Origin: UBA1413 sp964567485
GTDB taxonomy: Bacteria; Bacteroidota; Bacteroidia; Bacteroidales; Prolixibacteraceae
DNA: 64,000 nucleotides
Direction of reading: 5' to 3'
Assembly (NCBI GenBank): GCA_964567485.1
Contig: CAZMMX010000016.1
Coordinates: 1-64,000, forward strand
In this document: piece after piece, positions 34,045-44,400 of the stretch
Layout of the letters: every line of letters starts with the position of its first letter
Position numbering within the stretch: the first letter of the stretch is position 1
Translations under genes and position numbers: made by a program
Notes under the pieces: model-generated
What the model was told of the DNA's origin: nothing
The model's database searches: none
Seen by the model: only the letters and a program-made list of their open reading frames with translations

Positions 34045-34998
34045 ATGAGTAAATTAGCCGTCACCGCCTTGGGAGGCAATGCTCTTCTCCGGGAAAATGA
34101 AAAGGGAACCATTGAGGAGCAGGAGGAGAATGCCGCCGAGACCATTGAGAACCTCATTTTTCTCATCAGGGAGGGGTACGACCTGGTCATCACCCATGGC
34201 AATGGTCCTCAGGTGGGGAATATCCTGATGAGGAATGACGCCGGCGAACTGATGTACAATATCGCCCCCATGCCTCTCGACATCTGCGTGGCCGATTCGC
34301 AGGGAGGGATCGGATATATGATCGAGCGGATGCTGAGAAATGTGCTCAATAAACAGGGCATCCGTAAAAATGTGGTCACCCTGGTCAACATGGTGTTGGT
34401 AGACCCTGAGGATCCTGCCTTCAGCAACCCGCTGAAGGGCATCGGCAAGATCTATCCCTTAGAGGAGGCCCGTAAACTGGAACAGGAAAAGAAATGGATC
34501 TTCAAGCCCTCGGGGAAAAGCATAGGAGGCTTCCGCAGGGTGGTCGCCTCACCACAGCCCAAAGATATCATGAATAAGGAGGTGATTGAAGCCCTGGCCC
34601 GGGCCGGAAATATCGTTATCGCTGCCGGGGGTGGAGGAATTCCCGTATACTTCGACGCTCACCACAACGTGAGAACCGTTGACGCGGTCATCGACAAGGA
34701 CCTGGCCTCCTCACTCCTGGCCTCCCAGATCGGCGCCGACGAGCTCTACATCCTCACCGATGTGCCCTTTATCTTTAAAGACTTCGGAAAACCAACCCAG
34801 GAAAAGCTGGAATTCCTCGATTATGCCGATACCCTGAAGTACCTCGAATCTGGCACCTTCGGCGAAGGGTCCATGGCTCCCAAAATCAGGGCCTGTCTGA
34901 ATTTCATCGCCAACGGGGGACAAAAAAGCGTGATCACCGAAGCCAAAAAACTGGAGGACAAACGTTACGGCTCCAAAATCACCATGCATTACGACTGA
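34045..34998 (+). CDS. arcC: Carbamate kinase
   Basis: 317 residues, typical length. It interconverts carbamoyl phosphate plus ADP and carbamate plus ATP, usually generating ATP in catabolism. Family features are the N-terminal AVTALGGNALL, VITHGNGPQVGNIL, VVASPQPKDI, IAAGGGGIPVY and the C-terminal PKIRACLNFI. It is followed about 100 bp later by ornithine carbamoyltransferase, the enzyme that supplies carbamoyl phosphate from citrulline. Together they form the lower half of the arginine deiminase pathway; arcA is not in the window. Confidence 0.93.
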   Translation: MSKLAVTALGGNALLRENEKGTIEEQEENAAETIENLIFLIREGYDLVITHGNGPQVGNILMRNDAGELMYNIAPMPLDICVADSQGGIGYMIERMLRNVLNKQGIRKNVVTLVNMVLVDPEDPAFSNPLKGIGKIYPLEEARKLEQEKKWIFKPSGKSIGGFRRVVASPQPKDIMNKEVIEALARAGNIVIAAGGGGIPVYFDAHHNVRTVDAVIDKDLASSLLASQIGADELYILTDVPFIFKDFGKPTQEKLEFLDYADTLKYLESGTFGEGSMAPKIRACLNFIANGGQKSVITEAKKLEDKRYGSKITMHYD

Positions 34999-35066
34999 TA
35001 CAATTCATCATAAATCGTAAATCTTAAGTCTTACCTCTGAGGTCTTAGTTGTAAGGAGAGGAATAT

Positions 35067-35074
35067 TAACTTTG
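35067..35074 (+). promoter_or_regulatory. -7 box for ornithine carbamoyltransferase
   Basis: TAACTTTG matches TAnnTTTG and lies 24 bp before the ATG at 35099. It overlaps a TTG that would give a longer reading frame, so the ATG is the better start. Confidence 0.6.
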
Positions 35075-35098
35075 TTGGAAACGCTAAAAAAAAATGAT

Positions 35099-36097
35099 AT
35101 GGCCTACAATCTTAAAAACCGCAATTTCTTGAAGCTTTTGGATTTCACCCCGCGTGAGATCTCTTTTTTGCTGGAACTGGCTGCAGACCTCAAAAAAGCC
35201 AAGTATTCAGGAACGGAGCAACAGATGCTCAGGGGCAGGAATATCGCCCTGATCTTTGAAAAGACCTCCACGCGCACGCGCTGTGCCTTTGAGGTGGCGG
35301 CCTGCGACCAGGGGGCCCATGTCACATACCTGGGGCCTTCGGGAACACAGATCGGCCAGAAGGAGTCGATGAAGGATACAGCCCGGGTACTGGGAAGAAT
35401 GTACGATGCCATCGAATACCGCGGATTCGGTCAGAAGATCGTGGAGGAGCTGGCGGCTTATGCCGGGGTGCCGGTATGGAATGGGCTGACCGATGAGTTT
35501 CACCCCACGCAGATCCTGGCCGACTTTCTCACCATGCAGGAACATTCTGACAAGCCGCTGTCGCAACTCAAATTCTGCTATTTGGGCGATGCCCGTAACA
35601 ATATGGGAAATTCCCTGATGGTGGGGGCTGCCAAAATGGGCATGGACTTCAGGGCGGCCGCTCCTGCGGAGTGCCAGCCATCGGATGAATTACAGCAGAC
35701 CAGCCGGGAGATCACCGCCCACACCGGGGGAAAAATCCTGATTACCGCCGATGTCGCGGAAGCCGTCAGGGATTGTGACTTCCTTTATACCGATGTGTGG
35801 GTCTCCATGGGAGAACCCGACCATGTGTGGGCCGAAAGAATCGCCCTGCTCCAGCCTTACCAGGTAAACCGGAAAACCATGGAACTTACCGGAAATCCCC
35901 GTTGCAAATTCCTCCACTGTCTGCCTGCATACCATAACCGGGACACCAAAACAGGAGAACAGATCTTCCGGAAATTTGGCATTGATGCCATGGAAGTCAC
36001 CGATGAGGTGTTCGAAAGCGAAGCCTCCATCGTGTGGGATGAGGCCGAAAACCGGATGCACACCATCAAGGCGGTCATGGTCGCCACACTGGCCTGA
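35099..36097 (+). CDS. arcB: Ornithine carbamoyltransferase (catabolic ArcB-like)
   Basis: About 332 residues from the ATG at 35099. The carbamoyl-phosphate site STRTR (KTSTRTRCAFE, about residue 56), the HPTQ motif (DEFHPTQILAD) and the ornithine-binding HCLPA (FLHCLPAYHNRD) are all present, with the C-terminal ENRMHTIKAVMVAT. The N-terminal MAYNLKNRNFLKLLDFTP is typical of the ArcB/ArgI branch. It interconverts ornithine and citrulline with carbamoyl phosphate. Placement after carbamate kinase supports a catabolic role, although the same enzyme could serve arginine synthesis. Confidence 0.92.
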   Translation: MAYNLKNRNFLKLLDFTPREISFLLELAADLKKAKYSGTEQQMLRGRNIALIFEKTSTRTRCAFEVAACDQGAHVTYLGPSGTQIGQKESMKDTARVLGRMYDAIEYRGFGQKIVEELAAYAGVPVWNGLTDEFHPTQILADFLTMQEHSDKPLSQLKFCYLGDARNNMGNSLMVGAAKMGMDFRAAAPAECQPSDELQQTSREITAHTGGKILITADVAEAVRDCDFLYTDVWVSMGEPDHVWAERIALLQPYQVNRKTMELTGNPRCKFLHCLPAYHNRDTKTGEQIFRKFGIDAMEVTDEVFESEASIVWDEAENRMHTIKAVMVATLA

Positions 36098-36101
36098 AAA
36101 A

Positions 36102-36163
36102 GTAACCGGTGTCCTGCGGTCCGGTAACCGGTAACCGGCGCTTCGCCGGTGGCCTGCGGTCCG
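36102..36163. repeat. GC-rich direct repeats with hairpin
   Basis: CCTGCGGTCCG occurs at 36113-36123 and 36153-36163, with GTAACCGG copies between and the stem CCGGCG-CTT-CGCCGG. The repeat lies between converging genes and may include the terminator of ornithine carbamoyltransferase; it could also be an interspersed genomic repeat. Confidence 0.5.
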
Positions 36164-36222
36164 TTCAACGCTATTCAGGCATTGACACACTGATCACCGG
36201 TCGCCGGTCTCCAGTATTTTGT

Positions 36223-36921
36223 TCAGTACTCCTCCACCTTGCCCAGCCCTTCGATAATTCTGGAGATCTTGGGGGATCCCTTATAGGTCACCTTGCCCAC
36301 GCCTTCGATCTTCACATCGAGGAGGTCAGTGGCGTGAACGCTGCCGAAGCCGACCCCTTCCACCCTGAAATTCACCTCTTTGGCAGTCATCTCCCGGGCG
36401 TTGACATGGGCGGCGCCGGCTACCCTTACCGAGAGACTCCCGGTGATTCCCGACAAGTCAAAAATGGCCCCTCCATTGGTGATTACTTCGACAGAGCGGG
36501 CCTTCATCTTCATGTTCACATGGGCTCCCCCGTCAACAAGGACACTGAAATCCCCCACTTCCACGAAACCATCGGTGACCAGTTTCATCCCTCCCCGGGC
36601 ATGAAGGGCAGTGAGATCACTGTACCCGATGTGGAGTTCCATACGGGTCAGGTTAAAACTGGGTTTACTCACCGATATTTCCAGGGTGGAGCCATTAATC
36701 TCGACCTCCAGGGCATCGTACAGGTCATCAGAAGGGGCGTTCACCTTCAGGTAAGGTCTCTCTGTCTGATAGAGAAATACTTTGAAATTCCCTTCGACAA
36801 AAACTTTATCGAAACGGCTCACCTCGTAATTCCGTGATTTTCCGTCATCACGACCTTCTGCAAGAGGCTTTGCCTGAGCCAACACCGGCAACAGGAGCAG
36901 GAAGATCAGAAATTGTCTCAT
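36223..36921 (-). CDS. DUF2807 (GIN-domain) secreted protein
   Basis: 232 residues. A signal peptide (MRQFLIFLLLLPVLAQA) is followed by the repeated beta-helix-like DUF2807 domain: YEVSRFDKVFVEGNFKVFL, LEISVSKPSF, then many V/A/G-rich strands (LSVRVAGAAHVNAREMTAKEVN) ending VKIEGVGKVTYKGSP. These head-GIN proteins are common in Bacteroidota and are presumed envelope or adhesin-like; no biochemical role is known. It is transcribed alone from a minus-strand promoter at 36947-36954. Confidence 0.85.
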   Translation of the reverse strand: MRQFLIFLLLLPVLAQAKPLAEGRDDGKSRNYEVSRFDKVFVEGNFKVFLYQTERPYLKVNAPSDDLYDALEVEINGSTLEISVSKPSFNLTRMELHIGYSDLTALHARGGMKLVTDGFVEVGDFSVLVDGGAHVNMKMKARSVEVITNGGAIFDLSGITGSLSVRVAGAAHVNAREMTAKEVNFRVEGVGFGSVHATDLLDVKIEGVGKVTYKGSPKISRIIEGLGKVEEY

Positions 36922-36946
36922 TGTAACTGGCTTTTATTCAATAAAA

Positions 36947-36954
36947 CAAAGATA
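36947..36954 (-). promoter_or_regulatory. -7 box for the DUF2807 gene
   Basis: On the minus strand TATCTTTG, an exact TAnnTTTG match, lies 25 bp before the start codon. Confidence 0.6.
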
Positions 36955-37070
36955 GTGACCTGCCCTCCGCAAGCAATGGATTACCGGTGAACAGGGGATA
37001 ATCGGCGATAAAAGTGCCGATGTGGTCAACGGAATAAGATTTTCCCCGGCAGGTCAGACGGGGCAGCATG

Positions 37071-37688
37071 TCAGCTCATCTGCTCCATGCCACCGGGTCT
37101 CCGGAGCAGGGAATGGACATAAAACAGGAAATAGATGATCAGGGCAAAAAGCACGGCAGGAACCAACACATCGATCCACTTCAGAAATTGGAAGAAAAAA
37201 AGGATGCGGACGACGTAAGCCATCGACATCAGGGTCAGTATAAACATGGGCAGAACCAGCCGTTTTTCCCGGCGTTCCATGATAAACCAGGCCATGGCGA
37301 TCCAAATGACTCCCAGACTGATAAGAGCGGCGCCTTCAGCATATTTGGGAATCAGGAATTTGATAATCCCGTAAATGAGAGGAATGAGGCCGGCACCCAT
37401 CAGTCCGCGTAACAGGCTGCGGAAAAGCCGCGACTTGCCATAAGCATCTTCCGGACAGGGGAAAAGGGAGAACTTTCTGACAGGTTCTTCAAATTCAGGG
37501 GAGGCCAGATCCTCCTCGCTTCTGATGATTCCCCGGCGAAGAGCTTCCCGCACCGCCTCTTCAGCAGCTTCGGGTTGGTAATGCTTCCGCATTTTCAACG
37601 CCTTTACCAGTTCGCCATGCGACAAAGCCCTGATTTTAGAAACCATGGTCCCCGGAGAACCCTCCCGATCCTTCTCTTCCATTGCCAT
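37071..37688 (-). CDS. Membrane protein of unknown function, 205 residues
   Basis: Not recognised as a named family. The N-terminal half (about 1-95) is soluble and charged (MVSKIRALSHGELVKALKMRKHYQPEAAEEAVREALRRG), resembling a helical regulatory segment. The second half has four hydrophobic helices (about 98-118, 122-140, 148-165 and 175-195). There is no signal peptide. It stands alone between converging and diverging neighbours, 76 bp from the alcohol dehydrogenase start. The soluble N-terminus with PEAAEEAVREAL looks like a recurring Bacteroidota domain, but no function can be assigned. Confidence 0.7.
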   Translation of the reverse strand: MAMEEKDREGSPGTMVSKIRALSHGELVKALKMRKHYQPEAAEEAVREALRRGIIRSEEDLASPEFEEPVRKFSLFPCPEDAYGKSRLFRSLLRGLMGAGLIPLIYGIIKFLIPKYAEGAALISLGVIWIAMAWFIMERREKRLVLPMFILTLMSMAYVVRILFFFQFLKWIDVLVPAVLFALIIYFLFYVHSLLRRPGGMEQMS

Positions 37689-37723
37689 TTTATTTTGTCA
37701 GGGCCGAATTTAAGAACATTTTC

Positions 37724-37731
37724 TATTTTTG
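37724..37731 (+). promoter_or_regulatory. -7 box for the alcohol dehydrogenase
   Basis: TATTTTTG matches TAnnTTTG and lies 33 bp before the start codon at 37765. Confidence 0.5.
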
Positions 37732-37764
37732 ATTGTTGAATGAAGCGTATAAAAACTTATAGCT

Positions 37765-38925
37765 ATGTACAATTTTGAGTATAAAAATCCGGTAAAGATC
37801 ATTTTCGGGAAAGGAACCATCGCCAAACTAACAGAGGAAATCCCTGCAAATCAAAGAATCCTTCTCACTTACGGGGGAGGGAGCATCTTTAAAAACGGGG
37901 TGTACGACCAGGTGAAGAAAGCTCTGGCAGGATTTGACGTGGTGGAATTCGGAGGAATTGAAGCCAATCCCACTTATGAAACCTGTATGAAAGCCCTGGA
38001 AGTGGCGAAAAAGGAGAACATCGGATTCCTGCTGGCTGTTGGGGGAGGTTCCGTGATTGACGGCACCAAGTTTATCGCTGCTGCCGCCTATTATGAAAAG
38101 GGGGATCCCTGGGATTTCCTCTCAGGAAAGGATACAGACCCGGTGACCCGGGCCATGCCTCTGGGCACCGTTCTTACCCTTCCGGCCACCGGTTCTGAAA
38201 TGAACGGCAACTCCGTCATTTCCCGGGTCAGCACCCAGGAGAAGATGTCTTTTGGATCTGCGGCGGTTATGCCCCGCTTCTCCATTCTCGACCCCGAGAC
38301 CATCTTTTCCCTTCCCGACCGTCAGGTGGCCAACGGCGTGGTCGATGCCTTTGTGCATGTGATGGAACAATACCTGACCTTCCCGGTGAACGCCCCGCTC
38401 CAGGACCGCATGGCCGAAGGCATTCTCCTTACCCTGATCGAAGAGGGACCGAAAGTGCTCGAAAACAGAACCGACTATGATGCTGCCGCCAATTTCATGT
38501 GGAGCGCCACCATGGCCCTGAACGGACTCATCGGTCAGGGAGTGCCCCAGGATTGGGCCACCCATGGTATCGGCCATGAACTCACTGCCTTCCACGGCAT
38601 TGACCACGCACGTACCCTGGCCATCGTGCTCCCCGGCGTCATGAATATCCGCAGAAAAGTGAAAGCAGAGAAAATCCTCCAGTACGGAGAACGCATCTGG
38701 GGAATCACAGAAGGAACCATAGATGAGCGAATCGACAGGACCATAACCAGTACGGTCGGGTTCTTTGAAAAGATGGGAACGCCCACCACCCTCTCTTACT
38801 ACGGAGTGACCGATTCCACCATCGAAAAAATCGAAAAAAGATTCGCTGCCAGGAATACCCTTCTGGGAGAGAAAAGAGATATCGACAGCAAGGTGACCCG
38901 CGCCATCCTTACCGACAGGCTCTGA
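37765..38925 (+). CDS. Iron-containing (group III) alcohol dehydrogenase
   Basis: 386 residues of the YqhD/butanol-dehydrogenase branch. NAD(P)-binding shows LLTYGGGSIFKNG and LLAVGGGSVIDGTKF. Metal ligands are expected in GVVDAFVHVMEQYLT (Asp and His) and in HGIGHELTAFHGIDHARTLA (His residues). It would reduce short or medium aldehydes, or oxidise the alcohols, in the cytoplasm. It has its own -7 box and a strong terminator, so it is a single-gene unit. The natural substrate cannot be read from the sequence. Confidence 0.92.
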   Translation: MYNFEYKNPVKIIFGKGTIAKLTEEIPANQRILLTYGGGSIFKNGVYDQVKKALAGFDVVEFGGIEANPTYETCMKALEVAKKENIGFLLAVGGGSVIDGTKFIAAAAYYEKGDPWDFLSGKDTDPVTRAMPLGTVLTLPATGSEMNGNSVISRVSTQEKMSFGSAAVMPRFSILDPETIFSLPDRQVANGVVDAFVHVMEQYLTFPVNAPLQDRMAEGILLTLIEEGPKVLENRTDYDAAANFMWSATMALNGLIGQGVPQDWATHGIGHELTAFHGIDHARTLAIVLPGVMNIRRKVKAEKILQYGERIWGITEGTIDERIDRTITSTVGFFEKMGTPTTLSYYGVTDSTIEKIEKRFAARNTLLGEKRDIDSKVTRAILTDRL

Positions 38926-39032
38926 GAACCATAAACCATTCAGGGGATGAGGAAATGACCATGCCTGCATACCCGTAAGACCACATCTTCCCCCTTCCCA
39001 TGGGTTATCAGGGGATAATCGATTTTATTTAT

Positions 39033-39072
39033 GAAGCCGCAGAAAGATGATTTTTCTGCGGCTTTCTATTTT
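39033..39072 (+). terminator. Rho-independent terminator after alcohol dehydrogenase
   Basis: GAAGCCGCAGAAA and TTTCTGCGGCTTTC form a long stem with a GATGA-type loop, followed by a T-rich tract. Confidence 0.85.
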
Positions 39073-39147
39073 CATTTTCCTTAACTTGCATAAAATATAA
39101 AAGAGGCATCAATATTAATTTTCCAAAACCTCAAAATTACAACCATC

Positions 39148-40293
39148 ATGAAATCTACACTTTACTTTACACTCTTTTTGTTCTTTCTCTTTCCGCTTGT
39201 TTCGCAGGCCCAGGTTACTGATTACCTGAACATGCTTGGGGAAGAGTGGACCAGCAATACCTGGCGAAATCAGGTCATGACCACCAATGAATTCGATACC
39301 GGTGGAAGGATAAAAAAAACAACCTTGTCAGAATGGGATACCCTTGCCTCAAAATGGGTCGACTATACCATCATGACCTATACCCTGAACGAGGACAATA
39401 CCGTTAAGGAAACCCTGACAAAAATCTGGAATGAGGATGATGAGATCTGGGAGAATGGCATGAAAACCACCTTTACATACAACTCCTCCAAAGAGGTTCT
39501 GACCCAGACCATTTTTATGTATGCAGATCCCGACTGGATGGAATACTCCTCCATTGCATACACCTACAACAGCTCAGGACAGCTGACCCGGGAGCTGGTG
39601 AGAAGCCTCAGCTTCTTTACAGGAATGATGGAGGATTACAGCGAGGAGATTTACGAATACAATAGCGACGGAACCGAAAGCAGAAGCACTTACCGGACCA
39701 AACCCGACGGAGGCACCACCTTTCTGGATGCAAGCCGAAACAGTTACGGCTACAAAACAGAAAACGGACACAAAGTGGTCGCCACGGTGGTTTTTGAGAT
39801 TTTTGACGGCGAAAATTGGGTTAACGACAGCAGGTCCCTTCACGCTTACAACAGCGATGCCACGGTGAATGAGGTGATCGACCAGGAGTATGACCAGGAA
39901 GTATGGACAAACAGTGCCAAGGAGATGTACGCTTACAAAGAGGGTCGACTCTGGCAGGTGGTCAGTCAGGAGTGGAACCCTGCTCTTCCGGGATGGGAGA
40001 ATGTTTCCCGGGTCACCCTCAATTATCAGGGCACCACCGCTGTTTCCCGGCCACTGACCGCAGAAGTGAAGGCGTATCCCAATCCTTTTACCGGGGAAGT
40101 CCGTATCGGATATGCGGGAACTTCATCCTTCCATGGGCAGCTCTTCGGTTCCGGCGGACAGCTATTGATGGACCTTCCGGAAATGCGGGACGGAGAGACG
40201 CTCCACCTGGAACAGCTGCCACAAGGCCTCTATTATTTTCGGACCATCACTCCGGCCGGAGGGAAAACCCTTCCGTTGGTCAAGGTGAAGTAA
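39148..40293 (+). CDS. T9SS-sorted secreted protein with repeated Tyr/Trp-rich units
   Basis: 381 residues. A signal peptide (MKSTLYFTLFLFFLFPLVSQAQ) is followed by about six imperfect repeats of roughly 45 residues. Each has a pattern such as W..W......YTYN..G..... (examples: WVDYTIMTYTLNEDNTVKE, WENGMKTTFTYNSSKEV, MEYSSIAYTYNSSGQLT). A T9SS type A sorting domain (about 308-381, KAYPNPFTGEVRIG...LPLVKVK) ends the protein. It is probably an elongated surface protein; function is unknown. The stop is followed by a convergent terminator. Confidence 0.78.
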   Translation: MKSTLYFTLFLFFLFPLVSQAQVTDYLNMLGEEWTSNTWRNQVMTTNEFDTGGRIKKTTLSEWDTLASKWVDYTIMTYTLNEDNTVKETLTKIWNEDDEIWENGMKTTFTYNSSKEVLTQTIFMYADPDWMEYSSIAYTYNSSGQLTRELVRSLSFFTGMMEDYSEEIYEYNSDGTESRSTYRTKPDGGTTFLDASRNSYGYKTENGHKVVATVVFEIFDGENWVNDSRSLHAYNSDATVNEVIDQEYDQEVWTNSAKEMYAYKEGRLWQVVSQEWNPALPGWENVSRVTLNYQGTTAVSRPLTAEVKAYPNPFTGEVRIGYAGTSSFHGQLFGSGGQLLMDLPEMRDGETLHLEQLPQGLYYFRTITPAGGKTLPLVKVK

Positions 40294-40323
40294 AAGACCG
40301 CGATTTCTCAGTAATCCACACAG

Positions 40324-40357
40324 AGAACCGGTAGTCTTGAAAGCTACCGGTTCTTTT
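40324..40357. terminator. Bidirectional terminator
   Basis: GAACCGGTAG (40325-40334) and CTACCGGTTC (40344-40353) pair, followed by TTTT. The aminotransferase stop codon (minus strand) lies in the stem. Confidence 0.8.
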
Positions 40358-41147
40358 CCAGGTAATCTCTGATCATGGAGTCATAGGCTTCGGCCAGCCG
40401 GTTCACCAGCGGGTGTGCCGGGGAGTAGCAGAATTCCCCGGCCCGGCAGAGAGGAAGCACCTTCGGAGAAGTTCCCGTCAGAAAGGCAGCTTCTGCGTGC
40501 GGCAGTTCTTCCAAGGCCAGACTACGGGTTTCCACCCGTAATCCCTCCCTGTGGATCAGCGCCAGCACCTTTTGTCGGGTAATGCCGGGGAGGATCTCAT
40601 CGGCCGGCGCTGTCAGGAGAATCCCTTCCTTCACAAAGAAGAGATTGGATCGGCTTCCCTCGGTGATATTTCCATCGCGGTTCACCAGCAACACCTCATA
40701 TACCCCGAGCTCCCTGATCATCCGGTCGGCCTCTTGCCGCAATCCAGCCTGGACCACCTTGGCATTGGGATCATGACGCTCGGCAGCCAGCAAACCACAG
40801 GCGACGCCCCGGCGGTACTCCTCTTCCCCAGGGTAGTGGTGGGGAATGAAGTAAGCCAGGAACTTACCCGCAGGCCGCCAGCTCCACGAAAAACGGATGT
40901 TCCCCTCCTGCACGCCGTTGACCGTCGTCAACTCACGCAGCAACCTCACGATGGTCGCCTTGTCCAGGAGAATCTCGAGGTGACAAAGCCACGCCGAGTG
41001 AAAAAAACGGTCGAGATGATCCTCCAGAAACAACGGAACCCCTTCCATCACCCTCACCACCTCGTAAATCTCCACCCCCGCGGGTGGCATATACGCCGTC
41101 ACCTCCCTGACCGCCAAATCCTCAATATAATAGCTATGCTTCAGCAT
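40344..41147 (-). CDS. Class IV PLP aminotransferase (branched-chain / PabC type)
   Basis: 267 residues. This fold-IV enzyme shows FLEDHLDRFFHSAW near the N-terminus, DPNAKVVQAGLRQEAD (expected PLP lysine in NAK), LLVNRDGNITEGSRSNLFFV (conserved glutamate and SN loop) and LPGITRQKVLALI. It could be a branched-chain amino-acid aminotransferase or aminodeoxychorismate lyase; the sequence does not decide. It is monocistronic, facing the T9SS gene. Confidence 0.85.
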   Translation of the reverse strand: MLKHSYYIEDLAVREVTAYMPPAGVEIYEVVRVMEGVPLFLEDHLDRFFHSAWLCHLEILLDKATIVRLLRELTTVNGVQEGNIRFSWSWRPAGKFLAYFIPHHYPGEEEYRRGVACGLLAAERHDPNAKVVQAGLRQEADRMIRELGVYEVLLVNRDGNITEGSRSNLFFVKEGILLTAPADEILPGITRQKVLALIHREGLRVETRSLALEELPHAEAAFLTGTSPKVLPLCRAGEFCYSPAHPLVNRLAEAYDSMIRDYLEKNR

Positions 41148-41454
41148 TCTCCTCTGGTTAATTTAAGATAAACGAATTTAGCCATTATTTCAGGAATTGC
41201 CCCCGGGACAAGAAAAAATCGCCACATCAGAATAAAGGTACTGAAACACCCTCTGGCGTTTCAGCAAAGAGAAATTCACCGGCAGAGAACATGAAAATGG
41301 CCCCTGGTGGTAGAAGAACAACAGAAACTGAGGAACAACCAGTTTGATCCTCTGATCAGGGTAAATACCCTATTTTTTTCGTAATTTCACCCCTTGGCAA
41401 CCCGGGGGTTATCGCTCCTGTTGCCCGATACGGCAGACCATAAAACGAACACCC
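41148..41454. promoter_or_regulatory. Divergent spacer before the hybrid regulator gene
   Basis: This 307-bp region has no gene. The only clear element is the stem AGGGT-AAAT-ACCCT (41358-41371) followed by TATTTTTTT, which looks like a small terminator or attenuator about 75 bp before the TTG start of the regulator. No exact TAnnTTTG box was seen. Confidence 0.4.
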
Positions 41455-44400
41455 TTGAAAAGTAAAACTGTCTTACGGCTCTTTCTGGCCTTTCTGATCA
41501 CAGGATGGGTAGCTCCCGTGGTTTCCTCTGCCCAGGGGAACACCTTCAGTTTCGAATATTTCTCGCAGGAGGATGGGCTGAGTAACAATCAGGTGCAGTG
41601 CATTTTCCAGGACAAGAGAGGGTTTATGTGGTTCGGCACCAGCCAGGGAATCAACCGTTTTGATGGCTACCGCTTCACCAGGTTTGTCAGCAAACCCGGG
41701 GATACCACCTCGTTGCGGGGTAACCTGGTCAGGACTATTTGCGAAGACTCGCGGGGAATGCTCTACGCCGGAACAGAAAACGGAGGGCTCAACCTTTTCG
41801 ACCGTGAAAAGGAGACCTTTATCCCGGTTTTCAACTCTTTCGGTGAGGAAGTCCCCGACAATGTTTCCGTCAACGAAATCAGGGAGGACGAACAGCAACG
41901 GCTATGGATCGGCACTGACAACGGCGTGTGGCGCTATATCCCCGGGAAGGAACTCATCCATATCCATCCCCGTCAGACACCGGAAAACCTCCCCTTTGAC
42001 CATGCCTTTGTCAGGGTGATGACCTTCGGAGAGCATGGAAAACTATGGCTGGGCACCAATAGCGGCGTTTTTCTCCTCGACACCGCCACCCTGGAAATCA
42101 ACGCCTATCCCCTCCCGGTGCCTCCCTCCCACAACGAAGAGGTATGGAGCCTCTTCACCGATAACGATGGTAAGATATGGGCCGGCACCTATGACAACGG
42201 AGTCTTCATCATTAACAAGGAGGGCCAACTGGAGAGCCATTTCTTTCCTGATCCCGCCAATAACAGGAGTCGCACGGTGAGGGCCATCGCCCGTGACAGG
42301 AAGGGAAACTACTGGCTGGGAACCCGCGGAGGCCTCTATATCTACACCCCCGGAAAAGGGATCACCGGCACCTATGCCCATGATGAAAGGGAAGCCCGCA
42401 GCCTCTCGGGTAACTCGGTCCTCGACATCTTCCACGACCGCCATGGAGATACCTGGATCGGCACCCGAACAGGCATCAACTTCCTGATTCACAGTAAGCA
42501 ACAATTCCGGAATTTCAGAGCCATGCCCCATGACCGGCGCTATCTCAACAGCAACCAAATATGGGCTTTCCACATCGGCCCCGACGGGAAAATATGGATT
42601 GGCACCGAAGATGGAGGCGTTAACATTTATGACCCCATCACCCAAACTTTCGACTACCTTGTTAACACCCCCGGAAATCCCGCCACCCTCTCTTCCAACT
42701 GCATCAAGGACTTCCTCGAAGATGGCCAAGGACACCTGATGATCGCCACCTTCAGGGGAGGGATCAACCTCCTGGACCAGCGAACAGGAAAGATCACCCA
42801 CCTCCGGAATATTCCGGGAGACGAAAGCTCTCTCTCCGACGACCGCGCCTGGTGTCTCTTTCGCGACAGCCGGGGGCAGATATGGACAGGGACCACCTCG
42901 GGCATGGACCTTTATGACCCCGTTACCCGGAAGTTCACCCCCTTCAGGGAACTGGGAAGAAACATCCAGGTCAACTGGATCAACGAAGACCACGACGGCA
43001 ACCTCTGGATTGGCGCCCGTGACGAACTCATCATCTACCACCCCGACTCCCGCCGTTGCTTCCGGCATCCCGAGAATACCCGTGATTTCCTCCAGGACTC
43101 CTCAAACCGGATATGGATCGCCACCCTCACCCGGGGGCTGGCCCTTTATTCCGCGGAAGAAGGAGCCCTCCGCTGCTTCACGGAAGACGACGGTCTGGCC
43201 AACAACCAAGCCATCAGCATCCTCGAAGATGACCACCACTTCCTCTGGATCGGCACCTCCAACGGCCTCTCCCGCTTCAATCCCGAAACCGGCTATTTCC
43301 AGACCTTCTCCGGAAAAGACGGTCTCCAGAACAGCCAGTTCAATTACGGGGCGGCCCTGAAAACCAGCGAAGGAAAACTCCTTTTCGGGGGCATTTCAGG
43401 CTTCAACATCTTTGACCCCCAAGAGGTCATCGTCCATGAGGCCGGAGCTCCCATGGTGCTGACGGAATTGCGCCTCTTCAACAAAAAAGTGGAAATCGGC
43501 CAGGACCGCAAACCTGTGCTCCCCAGAAGCATTACGGAAACGCGCGCCATCACCCTCCCCTTTAACCAGAAAGTCATCACCATCGAATACGCCGCCCTCA
43601 ATTACGTCAACTCCCCAAATAATCTCTACTCTTACTTTCTCGAGGGCTTCGACAAAAACTGGACCGACCCCTCGCCCCTCAGGTCGGCAACCTATACCAA
43701 CCTGAACCCGGGAGACTACACCTTTCATGTGAAAAGCGTCATCCCCGGAGTGCCCGATGCCGGAAATGACATCACCCTGAAAATCAGCATCCTCCCGCCC
43801 TTTCGGAAAACAGGAATCTTCAAACTGCTCACCCTCCTGGTGGTCGCCCTGCTCATTTATGCCCTTCTCCGCTTCATGATCAACCGGGAAAAACTCGAAA
43901 ACGAACTGGCCTTCGAAAAGATCAAGGCCCGGAAACTCCACGAACTCGACATGCTGAAGCTGAGGTTCTTCACCAATATTTCACACGAAATCAGGACGCC
44001 TCTGACCCTCATTCTCGGACCCCTCGAGAAGATCCGTAACCGGCAGGTCTCCCCCGGCCAAATGGAGCCCCTGCTAGAAATCATGCACCGTAATGCACGT
44101 CAGCTCAACCAACTGATCAACCAGATCCTGGACTTCAGAAAACTGGAATCGGGGAGCCTCAAACCCGAGTTGGCCGACGGTGAGCTCGTGACTTTCATGC
44201 AGGGCATCGTCGCCCAATTCGACCATCTGGCCCGGGAAAAAGAGATCAGATATTCCTTCAACTCCCTGGTCGACAAAATCTACTGCCGCTTCGACGCCGA
44301 CAAGACCGAGAAAATTGTGAGCAACCTCCTCTCGAATGCTTTCAAGTTTACGGAAAAGGAAGGTAAGGTCACCGTGACCCTGGCCCTGGTGGTCGACAGC

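Noticed and set aside
35072..35098. TTG start for ornithine carbamoyltransferase
   Set aside because: It falls inside the TAACTTTG promoter box; the ATG at 35099 begins the usual N-terminus.
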